Shown: positions 30,107 through 39,315 of the stretch, piece after piece | Numbering within the stretch: the first letter of the stretch is position 1 | Layout: every line of letters starts with the position of its first letter | From: Sphingobacteriales bacterium JAD_PAG50586_3 | GTDB taxonomy: Bacteria > Bacteroidota > Bacteroidia > CAMBQF01 | Reading direction: 5' to 3' | Assembly: GCA_023213195.1 (NCBI GenBank) | Contig: CP096135.1 | Location: 3,220,842 to 3,284,841 of the forward strand | Length of the DNA stretch: 64,000 nucleotides | Program-made: the position numbers and the translations under genes | The notes under the pieces: model-generated | What the model was told of the DNA's origin: nothing | Database searches by the model: none | Seen by the model: only the letters and a program-made list of their open reading frames with translations

Positions 30107-31470
30107 ATGGATTTAAATAAACTCTATTCTGCTGCCCGAACCGGAGCGCATTCATCAGCAGCGCTTGCCGACCCGCGGACAGAGTACCAACGCGACTATG
30201 ACCGGATCATATTCTCGTCTTCGTTTCGCCGTTTACAAAATAAAACGCAGGTATTTCCTTTGCCCGGTAGTGTGTTTGTGCACAACAGGCTTACCCACTC
30301 TTTAGAGGTATCGTCTGTTGGGCGCTCTCTTGGCCGCCTAGCCGGCGATTTTATTGTAAAAAGTATGGACATACGTTAACCGACGATTCAAAAGAGTTTT
30401 ACAGCCATAATTTATACAACGTAATAGCAGCGGCTTGCCTTTGCCACGATATTGGCAACCCCGCCTTTGGCCATAGCGGCGAAGATGCCATTGCCAATTA
30501 TTTTACTAAAAACGAGGCTCTTTTAAAACCCTTGTTTACTGATGCCCAATGGGCCGATTTTATTCATTTTGAGGGCAACGCAAATGCCATACGCACACTT
30601 ACGCAACACCAAACCGGCAAAAGCGAAGGGGGCATGAAGCTTACCTACACTACCCTGACCAGTATTGCCAAATACCCTTGCGAATCTATTGCTACTGATA
30701 AAAAGCAACTGCACCGTAAAAAATTTGGCTTTTTTCAGGCAGAGAAAGAAACCTTTGCCGCTATTGCCCAAGGCACGGGCATGATTAAAAGCAGCAGTAA
30801 CCCCGATATATACCTGCGCCACCCTTTTGTTTGGCTGGTAGAAGCTGCCGATGATATTTGCTATAATGTTATAGATTTAGAAGACTCTCACCGCCTGGGT
30901 ATTATTGATACCCGCACCTGTACCGATGTTTTGCTTAGCCTGTGGAACGGCCTTGTACCGGGCAGGGCACCGCGTAACGAGGAAATTTTAGGTACTATGG
31001 CCGATAAAAACGATAAAATAGCGTTTTTACGTGCTATGGTTATTAATGCCCTTATAACCCGTTCAACAGCGCTGTACCAGGAACATTTTGAGCTGATAGC
31101 CGAAGGTAAATTAACCAAGCCATTGCTTGATATTATAGGCGAAGAAACGCCTGTTATTGATGAAATAATGGCATTTTCTATAGCTAATATTTATAACCAC
31201 CGTGCGGTAGTTGAAATTGAAAATGCGGGCTATAACGTTATGTACGAAATGCTTTCGCATTTAATACCACCCGTAATTCAAGATAAAAGTATACGCACAA
31301 AATCAGAAAATAAAGCATTAAAACTATTACCCGGCCAATATATATATGATGATAAAGAACCCTATTACCGTGTACTGGGGGTGTTAGATTATGTATCGGG
31401 TATGACAGATAACTATGCCGCTGATTTATACAAGAAAATAAAGGGTATAGAGATTGGAATGACTATTTAG
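30107..31470 (+). CDS. dgt: Deoxyguanosinetriphosphate triphosphohydrolase (one frameshift)
   Basis: About 454 residues. Opening region with DPRTEYQRDYDRIIFSSSFR, then RLQNKTQVFPLP and HNRLTHSLEVSSVGRSLG, which are dGTPase signatures. The HD metal motif is CHDIGNPAFGHSGED, further His/Asp ligands are in WLVEAADDICYNVIDLED. It hydrolyses dGTP to deoxyguanosine and triphosphate, adjusting dNTP pools. After residue 90 the frame is lost at a five-A run (30358-30362); one more A gives KKYGHTLTDDSKEFYSHN and continues to the HD motif. Its own leaderless promoter is divergent from asnB. Confidence 0.92.
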
Positions 31471-31509
31471 TTGGTAGTTGATGGTTCTTAGTTCCTAGTG
31501 AAATAAAAA

Positions 31510-31731
31510 ATGAATAAGAAATACTTTAAATATATAAACACCTTTTTTGTGGTTTTGCCTATGACGTTGATAATGGCCTTTGTAGCGCTTATACGCAACT
31601 ACGGGCTAAAAGAAGGTGCCATAGAAAAATTCTTCAACGCCTGGATTTTTATGTTTCCTGTGGCTTATATAGCTGCTTTTATAATCATTCCCATAGCCAG
31701 GAGTATTACGGAGAGGGTAACGAAGGATTAG
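31510..31731 (+). CDS. DUF2798 family two-helix membrane protein
   Basis: 73 residues with two membrane helices: FFVVLPMTLIMAFVALIRNYG and a second after FFNAWIFMFPVAYIAAF. The P-x-T-L-x-M..A motif and P-V-A-Y in the second helix are those of DUF2798. Function unknown. It follows dgt by 40 bases and may be on the same transcript. A perfect palindrome follows. Confidence 0.75.
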   Translation: MNKKYFKYINTFFVVLPMTLIMAFVALIRNYGLKEGAIEKFFNAWIFMFPVAYIAAFIIIPIARSITERVTKD

Positions 31732-31795
31732 TCAGTTCACAATTGCCTGTTCCCAGTAAATTGCTTCACTATGCTTGCAATGTGTATATAAAAAA

Positions 31796-31817
31796 TAGCC
31801 CTGCATATGCAGGGCTA
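31796..31817. terminator. Perfect 22-base palindrome, bidirectional terminator
   Basis: TAGCCCTGCATATGCAGGGCTA reads the same on both strands, with A-rich sequence to the left. It separates the plus-strand DUF2798 gene from the minus-strand lpd gene and directly precedes a REP pair. Confidence 0.65.
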
Positions 31818-31828
31818 TAAGTTGATAT

Positions 31829-31913
31829 GTCATTCCTGCGAAGGCAGGAATCTCCTACGATGAGGCCTATCCCTATTGTTTCAGTCGGGAATCCCTGCTT
31901 TCGCAGGGATGAC
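31829..31913. repeat. Pair of inverted REP-like palindromes
   Basis: GTCATTCCTGCGAAGGCAGG plus AATCTCC (31829-31855) and, in opposite orientation, GGGAATCCCTGCTTTCGCAG plus GGATGAC (31887-31913), separated by about 30 bases. The arrangement is like a BIME (two REPs head to head). Related copies lie at 41176, 45760, 47581 and 48862. Confidence 0.75.
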
Positions 31914-31924
31914 GTTGCATGGGA

Positions 31925-33313
31925 TTACAAATGTATTACTTCACCATACGCGGCGGCGGCTGCTTCCATAATGGCCTCGCTCATGGTAGGGTGCGGGTGT
32001 ACCGATTTTATCATCTCGTGGCCTGTAGTTTCTAACTTGCGGGCTACTACAATTTCGGCTATCATTTCGGTTACGTTAGCGCCAATAAAGTGGGCCCCTA
32101 ACAGTTCGCCGTATTTGGCATCAAATATCAGTTTAACAAAACCATCGGCATTGCCACCAGCCTTAGCTTTGCCCGATGCTGAGAATGGGAATTTACCCAC
32201 TTTAAGCTCATAACCTGCCTCTTTAGCGGCTTTCTCGGTATAGCCAACCGAGGCAATCTCTGGCGAGCAGTATGTACAACCCGGTATGTTGTTGTAGTTA
32301 AGCGGCTCAGGGTTGTGCCCGGTAATTTTTTCTACACAAATAATACCTTCGGCGCTGGCTACGTGTGCAAGGGCCTGACCTTTTACCACATCGCCAATGG
32401 CATAAATGCCCGGTATGTTGGTTTTGTAGAACTCGTCAACTACGATTTTACCTTTATCGGTAACTACACCGGCATCTTCCAGACCTATACCTTCTATGTT
32501 AGATGTTACACCAACGGCAGATAGTACTATATCAGCCTCCAGTATCTCCTCGCCTTTTTTGGTTTTAACCGCTACTTTGCAGGTTTTGCCAAGGGTATCA
32601 ACACCGGTAACTTCGGCTTCGGTATAAATCTTAATACCGGCTTTTTTAAAGCTACGCTCCAGTTGTTTAGATACTTCTTCATCTTCAACCGGAACAACGT
32701 TTGGCATATACTCTACTATGGTAACATCGGTACCCATAGCTTTATAGAAGTAAGCAAACTCAACGCCAATAGCGCCAGAGCCTACTACAACCATGCTTTT
32801 AGGTTGTTCCGGCAGTACCATAGCTTCGCGGTAGCCAATAATTTTTTTGCCGTCTTGCTTTAGATTTGGCAACTCGCGGCTGCGGCCACCTGTAGCAATA
32901 ATTATGTGGTCGGCTTCGTAATCTACAGCTATTCCGTTAGCATCGGTAACACTAACTTTTTTGCCACCTTTTACTTTACCAAAGCCTAGTATAACATCAA
33001 TTTTATTCTTCTTCAATAAAAACTGTACGCCTTTGCTCATAGCATCGGCAACACCGCGGCTGCGTTTAATAACAGCACCAAAATCGGCACTGCTTTTATC
33101 TACGTTTATACCATAATCGGCAGCGTGGTTTATATAATCGAACACCTGGGCGCTTTTAAGCAACGCCTTGGTAGGTATACAGCCCCAGTTAAGGCATACA
33201 CCACCCAGCTCTTCTTTTTCTATTATAGCAACCTTTAAACCCAGTTGCGATGCGCGTATAGCAGCCACGTATCCACCCGGGCCGCTACCTATTACTATCA
33301 AATCATATTTCAT
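31925..33313 (-). CDS. lpdA: Dihydrolipoyl dehydrogenase
   Basis: 462 residues from ATG 33311-33313 (a TTG two codons upstream is less likely). FAD-binding DLIVIGSGPGGYVAAIRA; redox-active disulfide GGVCLNWGCIPTKAL; NAD-binding VVVGSGAIGVEFAY; second FAD site GIYAIGDVV; C-terminal catalytic His-Glu in HPHPTMSEAI. It is the E3 component of pyruvate and 2-oxoglutarate dehydrogenase complexes and of glycine cleavage. No partner genes are adjacent. Intact, unlike many neighbours. Confidence 0.95.
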   Translation of the reverse strand: MKYDLIVIGSGPGGYVAAIRASQLGLKVAIIEKEELGGVCLNWGCIPTKALLKSAQVFDYINHAADYGINVDKSSADFGAVIKRSRGVADAMSKGVQFLLKKNKIDVILGFGKVKGGKKVSVTDANGIAVDYEADHIIIATGGRSRELPNLKQDGKKIIGYREAMVLPEQPKSMVVVGSGAIGVEFAYFYKAMGTDVTIVEYMPNVVPVEDEEVSKQLERSFKKAGIKIYTEAEVTGVDTLGKTCKVAVKTKKGEEILEADIVLSAVGVTSNIEGIGLEDAGVVTDKGKIVVDEFYKTNIPGIYAIGDVVKGQALAHVASAEGIICVEKITGHNPEPLNYNNIPGCTYCSPEIASVGYTEKAAKEAGYELKVGKFPFSASGKAKAGGNADGFVKLIFDAKYGELLGAHFIGANVTEMIAEIVVARKLETTGHEMIKSVHPHPTMSEAIMEAAAAAYGEVIHL

Positions 33314-33332
33314 ATCCAAAACTATTTGCCGC

Positions 33333-33340
33333 CAAAGGTA
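33333..33340 (-). promoter_or_regulatory. -7 element upstream of lpdA
   Basis: TACCTTTG on the minus strand matches TAnnTTTG and ends 19 bases before ATG 33313. No clear -33 element. Confidence 0.45.
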
Positions 33341-33348
33341 GTAATTAG

Positions 33349-33454
33349 GGGTCAGAGGTTAGGGGTCAGGGGTCAGTTTTTATTAAAGGAGGAAAAATAA
33401 GCGATCAGAAGTCAGGGGTCAGAGGTCAGTTTTTATTAAAGGAGGAAAAATAAG
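33349..33454. repeat. 53-base tandem duplication with GGGGTCAG-type heptads
   Basis: A 31-base segment beginning GGTCAGTTTTTATTAAAGGA occurs at 33371-33401 and again at 33424-33454, i.e. with a 53-base period. It lies within short GGGGTCAG/AGGTCAG repeats. Intergenic between lpdA and rpmB; no gene is seen in it. Confidence 0.75.
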
Positions 33455-33506
33455 GAGTTGGGGGTAAGACCTGAGGCGTGAGAAGAGTAATTTTTGACCA
33501 ACAAAA

Positions 33507-33534
33507 AACCCCGCCTGCAAAAGCAGACAGGGTT
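33507..33534 (-). terminator. Terminator of rpmB
   Basis: The arms AACCCCGCCTGC and GCAGACAGGGTT pair over 12 positions with two G-U pairs and an AAAA loop. On the minus strand the stem is followed by a run of T, 25 bases after the rpmB stop. Confidence 0.8.
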
Positions 33535-33558
33535 GTATACATATTTTTAAACCGGCTA

Positions 33559-33795
33559 CTAGCGTATAAAGCCTTTTTCGCGGGCTTCTTTAAGGCAGGC
33601 GTTAATGCCTTTCTTGTTTACTGTGCGTAGTGCCGAAGTAGATAATTTTAAGGTGATAACCTCGCCAGTTTCAGGAACAGTAAAGGTTTTCTTAATCAAA
33701 TTCGGGTTAAAACGACGTAGGGTTTTCTTGTTAGAAAACGATACTTTATGGCCTACAATGGCTTTCTTTCCTGTTAATTGACAAACTTGTGACAT
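33559..33795 (-). CDS. rpmB: 50S ribosomal protein L28
   Basis: 78 residues, full length. MSQVCQLTGKKAIVGHKVS and the basic KTLRRFNPNLIKKTF are L28 hallmarks; STSALRTVNKKGINACLKEA closes it. Structural protein of the large ribosomal subunit. Usually next to rpmG in many bacteria, but here alone. A near-consensus -7 box (TTTCTTTG) lies about 30 bases upstream, and a terminator follows. Intact. Confidence 0.95.
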   Translation of the reverse strand: MSQVCQLTGKKAIVGHKVSFSNKKTLRRFNPNLIKKTFTVPETGEVITLKLSTSALRTVNKKGINACLKEAREKGFIR

Positions 33796-33866
33796 GAGCT
33801 TAAATGCTTATTTTTTAAGGACTGCAAAGAAACTACTTTTTTTTGAAATATGCAAACAGTATACTA

Positions 33867-34358
33867 TTATTCCTGTTTTATTTCATCTTTCTTGGCCTGG
33901 ACAGGCATTTTACCTTGCAACACAGGGTATGCAAGTATTACACTTTCTGCATTTTTTGTTACCCGCTCTAAGTACCAAAGTCCTTTTATTTTTTTAAATA
34001 CCATAAATCCCTTGGTTAGATTTTCATCATTAGCATGCTTTTTATGCAGTATTTCAAAAGCTGTAATAGTATAAGTAGAATAGGTATTTACAACTTCAAT
34101 TGTAAGAAACATTACCCTTGTGTCTTCTACTTTTTTATAAAAATTTGCCGGGGTTTCTTCTTTAGCATCGCGACGGATTTTATTGGGTAAGGCTATAGCC
34201 ATATCTCCCGAAAGCATTCCAAAAGCCACCGTTGTATCAAACGTGCCAAAGCTTTTTATAACAACATCTAAAGCGTCTTTAGCAGTAGTATTGCTTTGCG
34301 CAGACACAACATTGGTGCATAGCAGCAGGCATAGTAGTCCTAATAATTTTTTCATCAT
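33867..34358 (-). CDS. Secreted protein of unknown function
   Basis: About 163 residues with a signal peptide (MMKKLLGLLCLLLCTNVVSAQ). The mature part has a cone-like alpha/beta pattern (ALDVVIKSFGTFDTTVAFGM, EVVNTYSTYTITAFEILHKK, GFMVFKKIKGLWYLERVTKN) that recalls NTF2-like folds, but no family can be named. It lies between L28 and a DUF4878 lipoprotein on the same strand with its own upstream terminator, so it is probably transcribed alone. Confidence 0.65.
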   Translation of the reverse strand: MMKKLLGLLCLLLCTNVVSAQSNTTAKDALDVVIKSFGTFDTTVAFGMLSGDMAIALPNKIRRDAKEETPANFYKKVEDTRVMFLTIEVVNTYSTYTITAFEILHKKHANDENLTKGFMVFKKIKGLWYLERVTKNAESVILAYPVLQGKMPVQAKKDEIKQE

Positions 34359-34379
34359 TCCAAATATACTAAAAAACAA

Positions 34380-34401
34380 AAAGGCCCCGTTTGGGGCCTT
34401 T
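34380..34401 (-). terminator. Terminator of the DUF4878 lipoprotein gene
   Basis: AAAGGCCCC-GTTT-GGGGCCTTT, a 9-bp stem with a 4-base loop and T runs on either side, 23 bases after the stop of the minus-strand DUF4878 gene. Confidence 0.9.
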
Positions 34402-34424
34402 TTGAAAGTATTGTAAGATACAAA

Positions 34425-34895
34425 TTACTTAGTCTCAGTAGCTGGAGCTTCAGTAGCAGGAGCCTCAGTAGCAGTAGTGTCAGTACCCATAGCACCGTCC
34501 ATAGCACCACCTAAACCTTCAAGACCTGTTTTACCAGTCATTTGAGATTTAGTCATAGATACTAACCATTTGTCATCTTTTTTAATAAGGCTAACTTCTT
34601 CGTCTTTGTCAGAACCTTTAACTTTGTATTTAACGGTAGCTTTGTCGCCGTCAACTTTCTCTTCGCCCCAAACGAATTCACGTTTAGTTTCATTGCCTTT
34701 ACCGCCTTTAATTAATTCGATAACAGCTTTAGTGTCGTCAGTAGCGTACTGTGCAGCTTCGTCATATTTTTTGTCTTCAATAGCAGTCATAAATTTTTCT
34801 GCAACGCCTTTTGGAGTTTCAGCACCACCGCATGAAGTGAAAAGAATAACAGCAGCTACAAGAGCGCCTCCTAATAATTTGATTGTGTTTTTCAT
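34425..34895 (-). CDS. DUF4878 family lipoprotein (copy 1)
   Basis: 156 residues. Signal with lipobox LFTSCGG, so lipid-anchored. The DUF4878 domain starts TPKGVAEKFMTAIEDKKYDEA and has the NTF2-like strands DKATVKYKVKGSDKDEEVSL and DDKWLVSM. The tail is a low-complexity Ala-Thr-Glu-Pro repeat (TEAPATEAPATE). DUF4878 proteins are NTF2-like and of unknown role. A paralog lies at 35612-36049, with an amidase-like gene between. Confidence 0.87.
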   Translation of the reverse strand: MKNTIKLLGGALVAAVILFTSCGGAETPKGVAEKFMTAIEDKKYDEAAQYATDDTKAVIELIKGGKGNETKREFVWGEEKVDGDKATVKYKVKGSDKDEEVSLIKKDDKWLVSMTKSQMTGKTGLEGLGGAMDGAMGTDTTATEAPATEAPATETK

Positions 34896-34925
34896 AGTTA
34901 TTGTTATAATTGTTTTTATTTTAAA

Positions 34926-35603
34926 TTATTTATATTCTACGTGTGTTAATTTCCGTGTAAACTTATTTAAATATAGTTTATCTAACGGAATATAGGGTTT
35001 GGATGTGCTTGTGCGGTCTACCTCTATAGTATCTGACTTAGACACAGCCTGTAGCGATTTGTAAATAACCTCTGAACAGTACATTTTATCATCTGTAGAA
35101 AGGTCTAGTTCCAAATCAAACTCCATCCCCATGTTGTAATATTTCTTTATCTCTTTAACAAACTTTGCTTTGGTAGCGGGGGTAAATCATACTTATAAAT
35201 ACCAAAAGCATAGTTAGATTCGGGCGTACAGAATATCTCAATCGGGTCTTTTTTCATTTTGTTGGTTACGTTTTCTTCGCCACCAACGCAGTGGTATACA
35301 AAAACCTTAACCTTACCGTTAACGGTATCTTTCATGATAATACCCGAATGTGAATACAGCTTTTGCTCTTGCGATGCTTTGCGGAATACCTGTAGCTAAA
35401 AAAGCCACGGCTGTCCCTCATAATCAAATCGCCACTCTCTAAAGAGTCTGGGTTAATGTGTTGGTTTTGCCACGATGTGTAAGCATTTACCGGGTCAACA
35501 TTAACAGCCGCATCATTAAAATATTCCGATGCCAGATAAACAATTCCAGCTAAAAAAGAACGTCAAATACTACTGCACTTATACTTAAATACTTTTTAAA
35601 CAC
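34926..35603 (-). CDS. YiiX/YebB-like permuted papain-fold amidase with membrane anchor (three frameshifts)
   Basis: About 225 residues when mended. An N-terminal helix (SISAVVFDVLFLAGIVYLAS) is followed by ESGDLIMRDSRGFFSYRF and SHSGIIMKDTVNGKV, where SHSGI holds the putative His, and DDKMYCSEVIYKSLQ, where Cys is the nucleophile. The order His before Cys is that of the permuted NlpC/P60-related YiiX/C92 family, which cleaves peptide or lipid amide bonds. Breaks are in a five-G run (35178-35182), near 35385, and in a six-A run (35552-35557). The GTG start at 35603 is an inference. It is flanked by two DUF4878 lipoproteins. Confidence 0.65.
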
Positions 35604-35611
35604 CGCTGTAC

Positions 35612-36049
35612 TTATTTTTTAGTTGTGTCGCTCTGCGCATCGGCAGTAGGCTCAACAACAGGCTCCATCGGGGTTTCTACCGGAGCACCGGCATCGCCCA
35701 ACAGGTCTTCAATAGTAACATCAATTAACCAATCGCCATCAACTTTTTTAAGGCGAGCAGTTTTTTCAACACCTTCGTTGGTATATTTAACGGTAGCGCT
35801 ATCGCCGGTAATTACAGGCTCTGCAACAACAAAGTTAAATTTAACACTGGCAGGGTCGGCTTTGGTAAAGTCTTTTAACTGGCCAACAGCTTCAATACCT
35901 TTAGGGGTAGCAAATTTATTTGCCTCGTCGAAGTTTTTAGCCTGTACAGCCTTAAAGAAATTATCAGCAACCTCTTTCGGGGTGTACGATTTTCCACATG
36001 CTACAAGCATAACAGCAACCAGTGCAACTAAACCAAAACGTTTAAACAT
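35612..36049 (-). CDS. DUF4878 family lipoprotein (copy 2)
   Basis: 145 residues. Signal with lipobox MLVACGKS; domain start TPKEVADNFFKAVQAKNFDEA; strands SATVKYTNEGVEKTARL and DGDWLIDVTIED; Pro/Glu/Thr-rich end. It is clearly a paralog of 34425-34895 (same PKxVAxxFxxAxxxKxxDEA pattern). A TAAATTTG box on the minus strand (36075-36082) fits a promoter. The stop lies eight bases upstream of the amidase-like gene, so the two are co-transcribed. Confidence 0.87.
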   Translation of the reverse strand: MFKRFGLVALVAVMLVACGKSYTPKEVADNFFKAVQAKNFDEANKFATPKGIEAVGQLKDFTKADPASVKFNFVVAEPVITGDSATVKYTNEGVEKTARLKKVDGDWLIDVTIEDLLGDAGAPVETPMEPVVEPTADAQSDTTKK

Positions 36050-36169
36050 AATACTTACTTTTTATTTCGGAACGCAAATTTATGGTATTATTTGATACTT
36101 TACGCTATAGAAATACAATTTACTGACAAGTTTTATACACTTTTAAACAACTGCGCTACGCTAAAAGGC

Positions 36170-37092
36170 TTACAGCTTCTGCATCAGATACTTATACATG
36201 GCTTCCATTGAATAAATGTCGGCTTTGTGTACTTTTTCGTTGGGTGTATGCACATAATCTTCGGGGGCGCCAATAAAGAACCAGTCGAATGGGTAGGGCG
36301 ATTTTTGCAGTTCGGTACCATCGCTGCCGCCGGAGCCTTCTACTTCTAATTGAAAATCAATACCACTTTCTTTGGCCATAGCCAGTATCTTTTCGTAAAA
36401 AGCGCGGCGGGGTATGCCCGTATCGCGGATAGAAAGGGCAACACCCTTGCCATGCTCTACGCCTTCGGTTTTCCAGGTTATATCAGCTATTAAGGCCTGC
36501 ATAACACCAAAATCCTCGTATATATATTTACCTACAACTCCGGCGTTGCCTCCCCCACTCTCTTCATAGCAGGTAAAGCAAATAAGGCCATCGGTCAATG
36601 TTTCAGCAGTTTTAAGGGCTATGTAGCAACCCAGGCGGTTATCCATATAGCAGCATTGTACAAAATCGTCGGTTTCCCTAAAATCGGGTTTAAAGGTAAG
36701 TTCGGTGCCGCGCTCTATTTCCCTGTTGTATTCGCAGCTAAGCAAATTGTTATCATGGTCGTAGTTAAGCACGGTTTCAATCTCTCCGAGGCTATCGGCC
36801 CCAACCAGTACAAAGCCATTCTCAGTGCGCGGGCCGCCAATTTTAACCAGCCCATTGTTGTAGCGCACGGTAAAGCCAATACTATCCATGTGGGCAAAAA
36901 TGGCGGTACGGGGGTGCCAAACTTTAATATAAGAGCATCGCCTATAAAGTTACCCTCTATAATCTCAGGCTGAACAGCCCATGTATGTTGATTTTGCTTT
37001 ACATAGTTAATTATAAATTCTTTAAGCGGCCCCTCGTTGCCCGATGGCGCCCTTAATTCGCAAAGCGTTTTTAATAGTACGGTATCAATCAT
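36170..37092 (-). CDS. M42 family glutamyl aminopeptidase-like metallopeptidase (one frameshift)
   Basis: About 307 residues. Metal ligands as in M42: AHMDSIGFTV (His, Asp), YMDNRLGCYIAL (Asp), CYEESGGGNAG (Glu pair), and HTPNEKVHKAD (His). Opening region LLKTLCELRAPSGNEGPLKE. Cytosolic aminopeptidases of this family form large tetrahedral complexes. The break is in a five-G run (36910-36914); one more G joins ILKFGTPRTAIFAHMDS. Slightly shorter than classical M42 members. Confidence 0.85.
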
Positions 37093-37165
37093 ATTTTTAG
37101 TTGATAGTTGGTTGTTCGTAGTTCGTAGTTGCCAGTTAATACTAAGAGAGGGGCTGAGGAAGAGT

Positions 37166-37768
37166 TTATATTGGCGTTATAATTATGTCTTTCAAATTAT
37201 TTAATCTTTGTAATACACTTTCGGCTTGGGCTTTGGGCAAAGATATGCATGCTTTGCATACCTCTTCCATTTTAAGAGAGAGTAATGTAATATCCTTGGC
37301 TTTTAAAATCTTCATTACATCGCCCTGCATGGCATAGCCAAAGGTAACGGTATAGGCTTCTTCCACCTGCTTTTCTATTACAGTAGCCACAGCCAGGGCT
37401 TCGGCGGCGGCGTTTTTGTAGGCGTTTATTAATCCGGGCACACCCAGCGGAGTGCCGCCGTAGTAGCGCACTACCACAATTATAATATTGGTAAGGTTGG
37501 CCGATAATATAGTCCCCATTATGGGCCGCCCTGCGGTGCCGCCGGGCTCACCATCATCGCTAAAGCGTTGGTTTTTAGCATCGGCGCCCAAGCGGTAGGC
37601 ATAGCAATGGTGCACAGCCGATGGGTGCTCTTCCCGATAGCCGGCTACTATCTTTTTTGCCTGTTCCTCTGTAACACAGGGTATAGCAAAGCCCAAGAAC
37701 TTGCTGCCGCGGTCTTTAAAAAGCCCTTCGGCGGGAGATTGTATTGTTATGTAGCTGTTGGGATGCAA
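37166..37768 (-). CDS. YigZ/IMPACT family protein
   Basis: 200 residues, complete. Domain signatures SKFLGFAIPCVTEEQAKKIV, HHCYAYRLGADAKNQRFSDD, GEPGGTAGRPIM and VVRYYGGTPLGVPGLINAY are those of the UPF0029/IMPACT N-terminal domain with a C-terminal DUF1949-type ferredoxin fold. Yeast and mammalian relatives act on Gcn2-linked translation control; the bacterial role is unclear. It stands between the peptidase and the Xer recombinase. Confidence 0.92.
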   Translation of the reverse strand: MHPNSYITIQSPAEGLFKDRGSKFLGFAIPCVTEEQAKKIVAGYREEHPSAVHHCYAYRLGADAKNQRFSDDGEPGGTAGRPIMGTILSANLTNIIIVVVRYYGGTPLGVPGLINAYKNAAAEALAVATVIEKQVEEAYTVTFGYAMQGDVMKILKAKDITLLSLKMEEVCKACISLPKAQAESVLQRLNNLKDIIITPI

Positions 37769-37846
37769 ATCAATTAAGAAATTAAAAAATTAAGGAATTA
37801 AGGAATGCGTTGTTATCATTTTTTAATTTTTTCGCTCTTTAATTCT

Positions 37847-38763
37847 TTAATTACCTCTTAGGTTGGCTTTGCGGTAAACCTCTTTCAACTTTTCTATGGT
37901 GTTGTGGGTATACACCTGTGTAGCTGCCAGGCTGGAATGGCCTAAAATCTCTTTAATATCGTTAATAGGTGCATCGTTATTAAGCATGTGGGTGGCAAAG
38001 GTATGGCGCAACACATGGGGACTTTTCTTTTTAAGGGTAGTAACTGCACCCAGGTATTTGTTTACCAGCTTATAAATATACTGGCGGGTGGCAGGCTCGC
38101 CTTTATCAGTATAAAACAGCACCGCATCTGACTTTTGAAACTCCTGCTGCTCCAACTCGGTAAGGTATTTACTTAACAAGTCTACCATTTCGGGCGCTAG
38201 GGGAATGATACGCTCTTTGCTGCGTTTACCAAGTACCTTTATGGTTTGGGCGCCGGCATCGAAAGAACCTTGTTTTAAGCCCACCAGCTCTGATACCCGC
38301 ATACCGGTAAAGTAAAACAAATCTAACAGTACCTTATCCCTTACCCCTTCAAAACCCGGTGGAAAGCCTTTTTCGCCTTCGCCCTTTAGCTGGAAATCGC
38401 CATCTAAAAGTTTATCCATTTTGCCCCCTCTACAAAGGTAGGCAGGCGCTTGGGGGTTTTAACGGCTTTTATATTGTACAGGGGGCTTTTGGTAACCAAG
38501 CCGTTGCGCATGCAAAACTTGTAAAACGACCGTAGCGCACTCAGCTTGCGGTTCATGGTGCGGGCCTCAGCACCAGCTTCTTTTAAATGCACCTGCCAAC
38601 TGCGCACCATGGGCGCGGTGGCGTGTTCTATTTCTAAAAGCTCGAACTGGTTTTTAAGGAAAGAGGTAAACTGCTCTAAATCTTTTTTATATGACAACAC
38701 AGTATGCTTTGAAAACCTTTTTTCAAACTCCAGGTAATTCAAAAAGCGTTCTACTGTGGGCAT
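37847..38763 (-). CDS. Tyrosine recombinase XerC/XerD type (one frameshift)
   Basis: About 305 residues, the Xer length. The N-terminal SAM-like domain opens MPTVERFLNYLEFEKRFSKH and includes MNRKLSALRSFYKFC. The catalytic domain has Arg in YFTGMRVSELVGL, Lys in KVLGKRSKERIIPL, His-Arg in HVLRHTFATHML, His in LGHSSLAATQVYTH, and Tyr in VYTH. Chromosome dimer resolution is the likely role, given chromosomal context and lack of phage genes. One T is missing at 38419-38422 (GAKMDKLLDGD). XerC versus XerD is not decided. Confidence 0.9.
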
Positions 38764-38807
38764 GGTGCTTATACCTAATTATTTGTGTAATGTTTCTACG
38801 CTTTAAA

Positions 38808-38962
38808 TCCCTCCCCTCAAACCTTTCGGTTAGAGGTACTCCCTTTACAAGGGAGAGTATTTCGGGTGTGGCGGGTGAGTTATTGAGCCCACCACCCCTT
38901 TCTGTCCCGACTGTAAACTGTCGGGACATTCATTCCCCTCCTTTGCAGGAGGGGAGCCAAAG
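38808..38962. repeat. Cluster of three palindromic repeat elements
   Basis: Three palindromes lie in about 150 bases: ACTCCCTTTACAAGGGAGAG (near 38833-38855), GTCCCGACTGTAAACTGTCG (near 38908, closing with GGAC), and CCCTCCTTTGCAGGAGGGGA (near 38935). The last ends close to a start of nothing obvious; no gene is seen between 38764 and 39061 apart from the rpsU terminator. These match the families seen at 1.7, 17.0, 47.6, 48.4 and 51.4 kb. Confidence 0.65.
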
Positions 38963-39004
38963 TTCTACCGAAGGGAGATTTTTTTCATAAGTAGGTATAA
39001 AAGT

Positions 39005-39034
39005 AAAGGGTCCTGCCGTATGGCAAGACCCTTT
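39005..39034 (-). terminator. Terminator of rpsU
   Basis: AAAGGGTC/GACCCTTT (39005-39012, 39027-39034) plus inner TGCC/GGCA make a bulged hairpin over GTAT, 27 bases after the rpsU stop on the minus strand. Confidence 0.8.
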
Positions 39035-39061
39035 GTATAACTATTGGCTAACAACTAATTG

Positions 39062-39256
39062 TTAGTCCTCAATATTGCGGAACATATTTTCGCGGTATAC
39101 AGCACGTATAACTTGCTGACGGCGTTTAATAGATGGTTTGGTAAACTTAGAACGCTCACGTAATGCACGCACAACGCCTGTTTTCTCAAACTTCTTTTTG
39201 TACTTTTTTAGGGCTTTTTCTATTGATTCGCCTTCTTTAACTGCTATTAGTAACAT
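39062..39256 (-). CDS. rpsU: 30S ribosomal protein S21
   Basis: 64 residues, full length. KEGESIEKALKKYKKKFEKT and RERSKFTKPSIKRRQQVIRA are S21 signatures. It takes part in initiation by the small ribosomal subunit. In Bacteroidota S21 is thought to help sequester the anti-Shine-Dalgarno end, which fits the lack of SD sites here (knowledge of the phylum, not visible in this window). It has its own consensus promoter and terminator, so it is monocistronic. Confidence 0.95.
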   Translation of the reverse strand: MLLIAVKEGESIEKALKKYKKKFEKTGVVRALRERSKFTKPSIKRRQQVIRAVYRENMFRNIED

Positions 39257-39282
39257 GCTTGTCTTTTCTTTTTTAAGGGCTG

Positions 39283-39312
39283 CAAATATACAACTTATTT
39301 TATTCTAACCAA
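39283..39312 (-). promoter_or_regulatory. Consensus Bacteroidota promoter of rpsU
   Basis: On the minus strand TTG (39310-39312), exactly 19 bases, then TATATTTG (39283-39290): a perfect TTG-N19-TAnnTTTG. It lies 26 bases before the rpsU ATG, and its -33 element abuts the stop of the acyl-CoA dehydrogenase gene. Confidence 0.8.
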
Positions 39313-39315
39313 AAA

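Noticed and set aside
33349..33454. Mobile element signature
   Set aside because: The 53-base duplication has no inverted ends or coding content; simple tandem duplication explains it.
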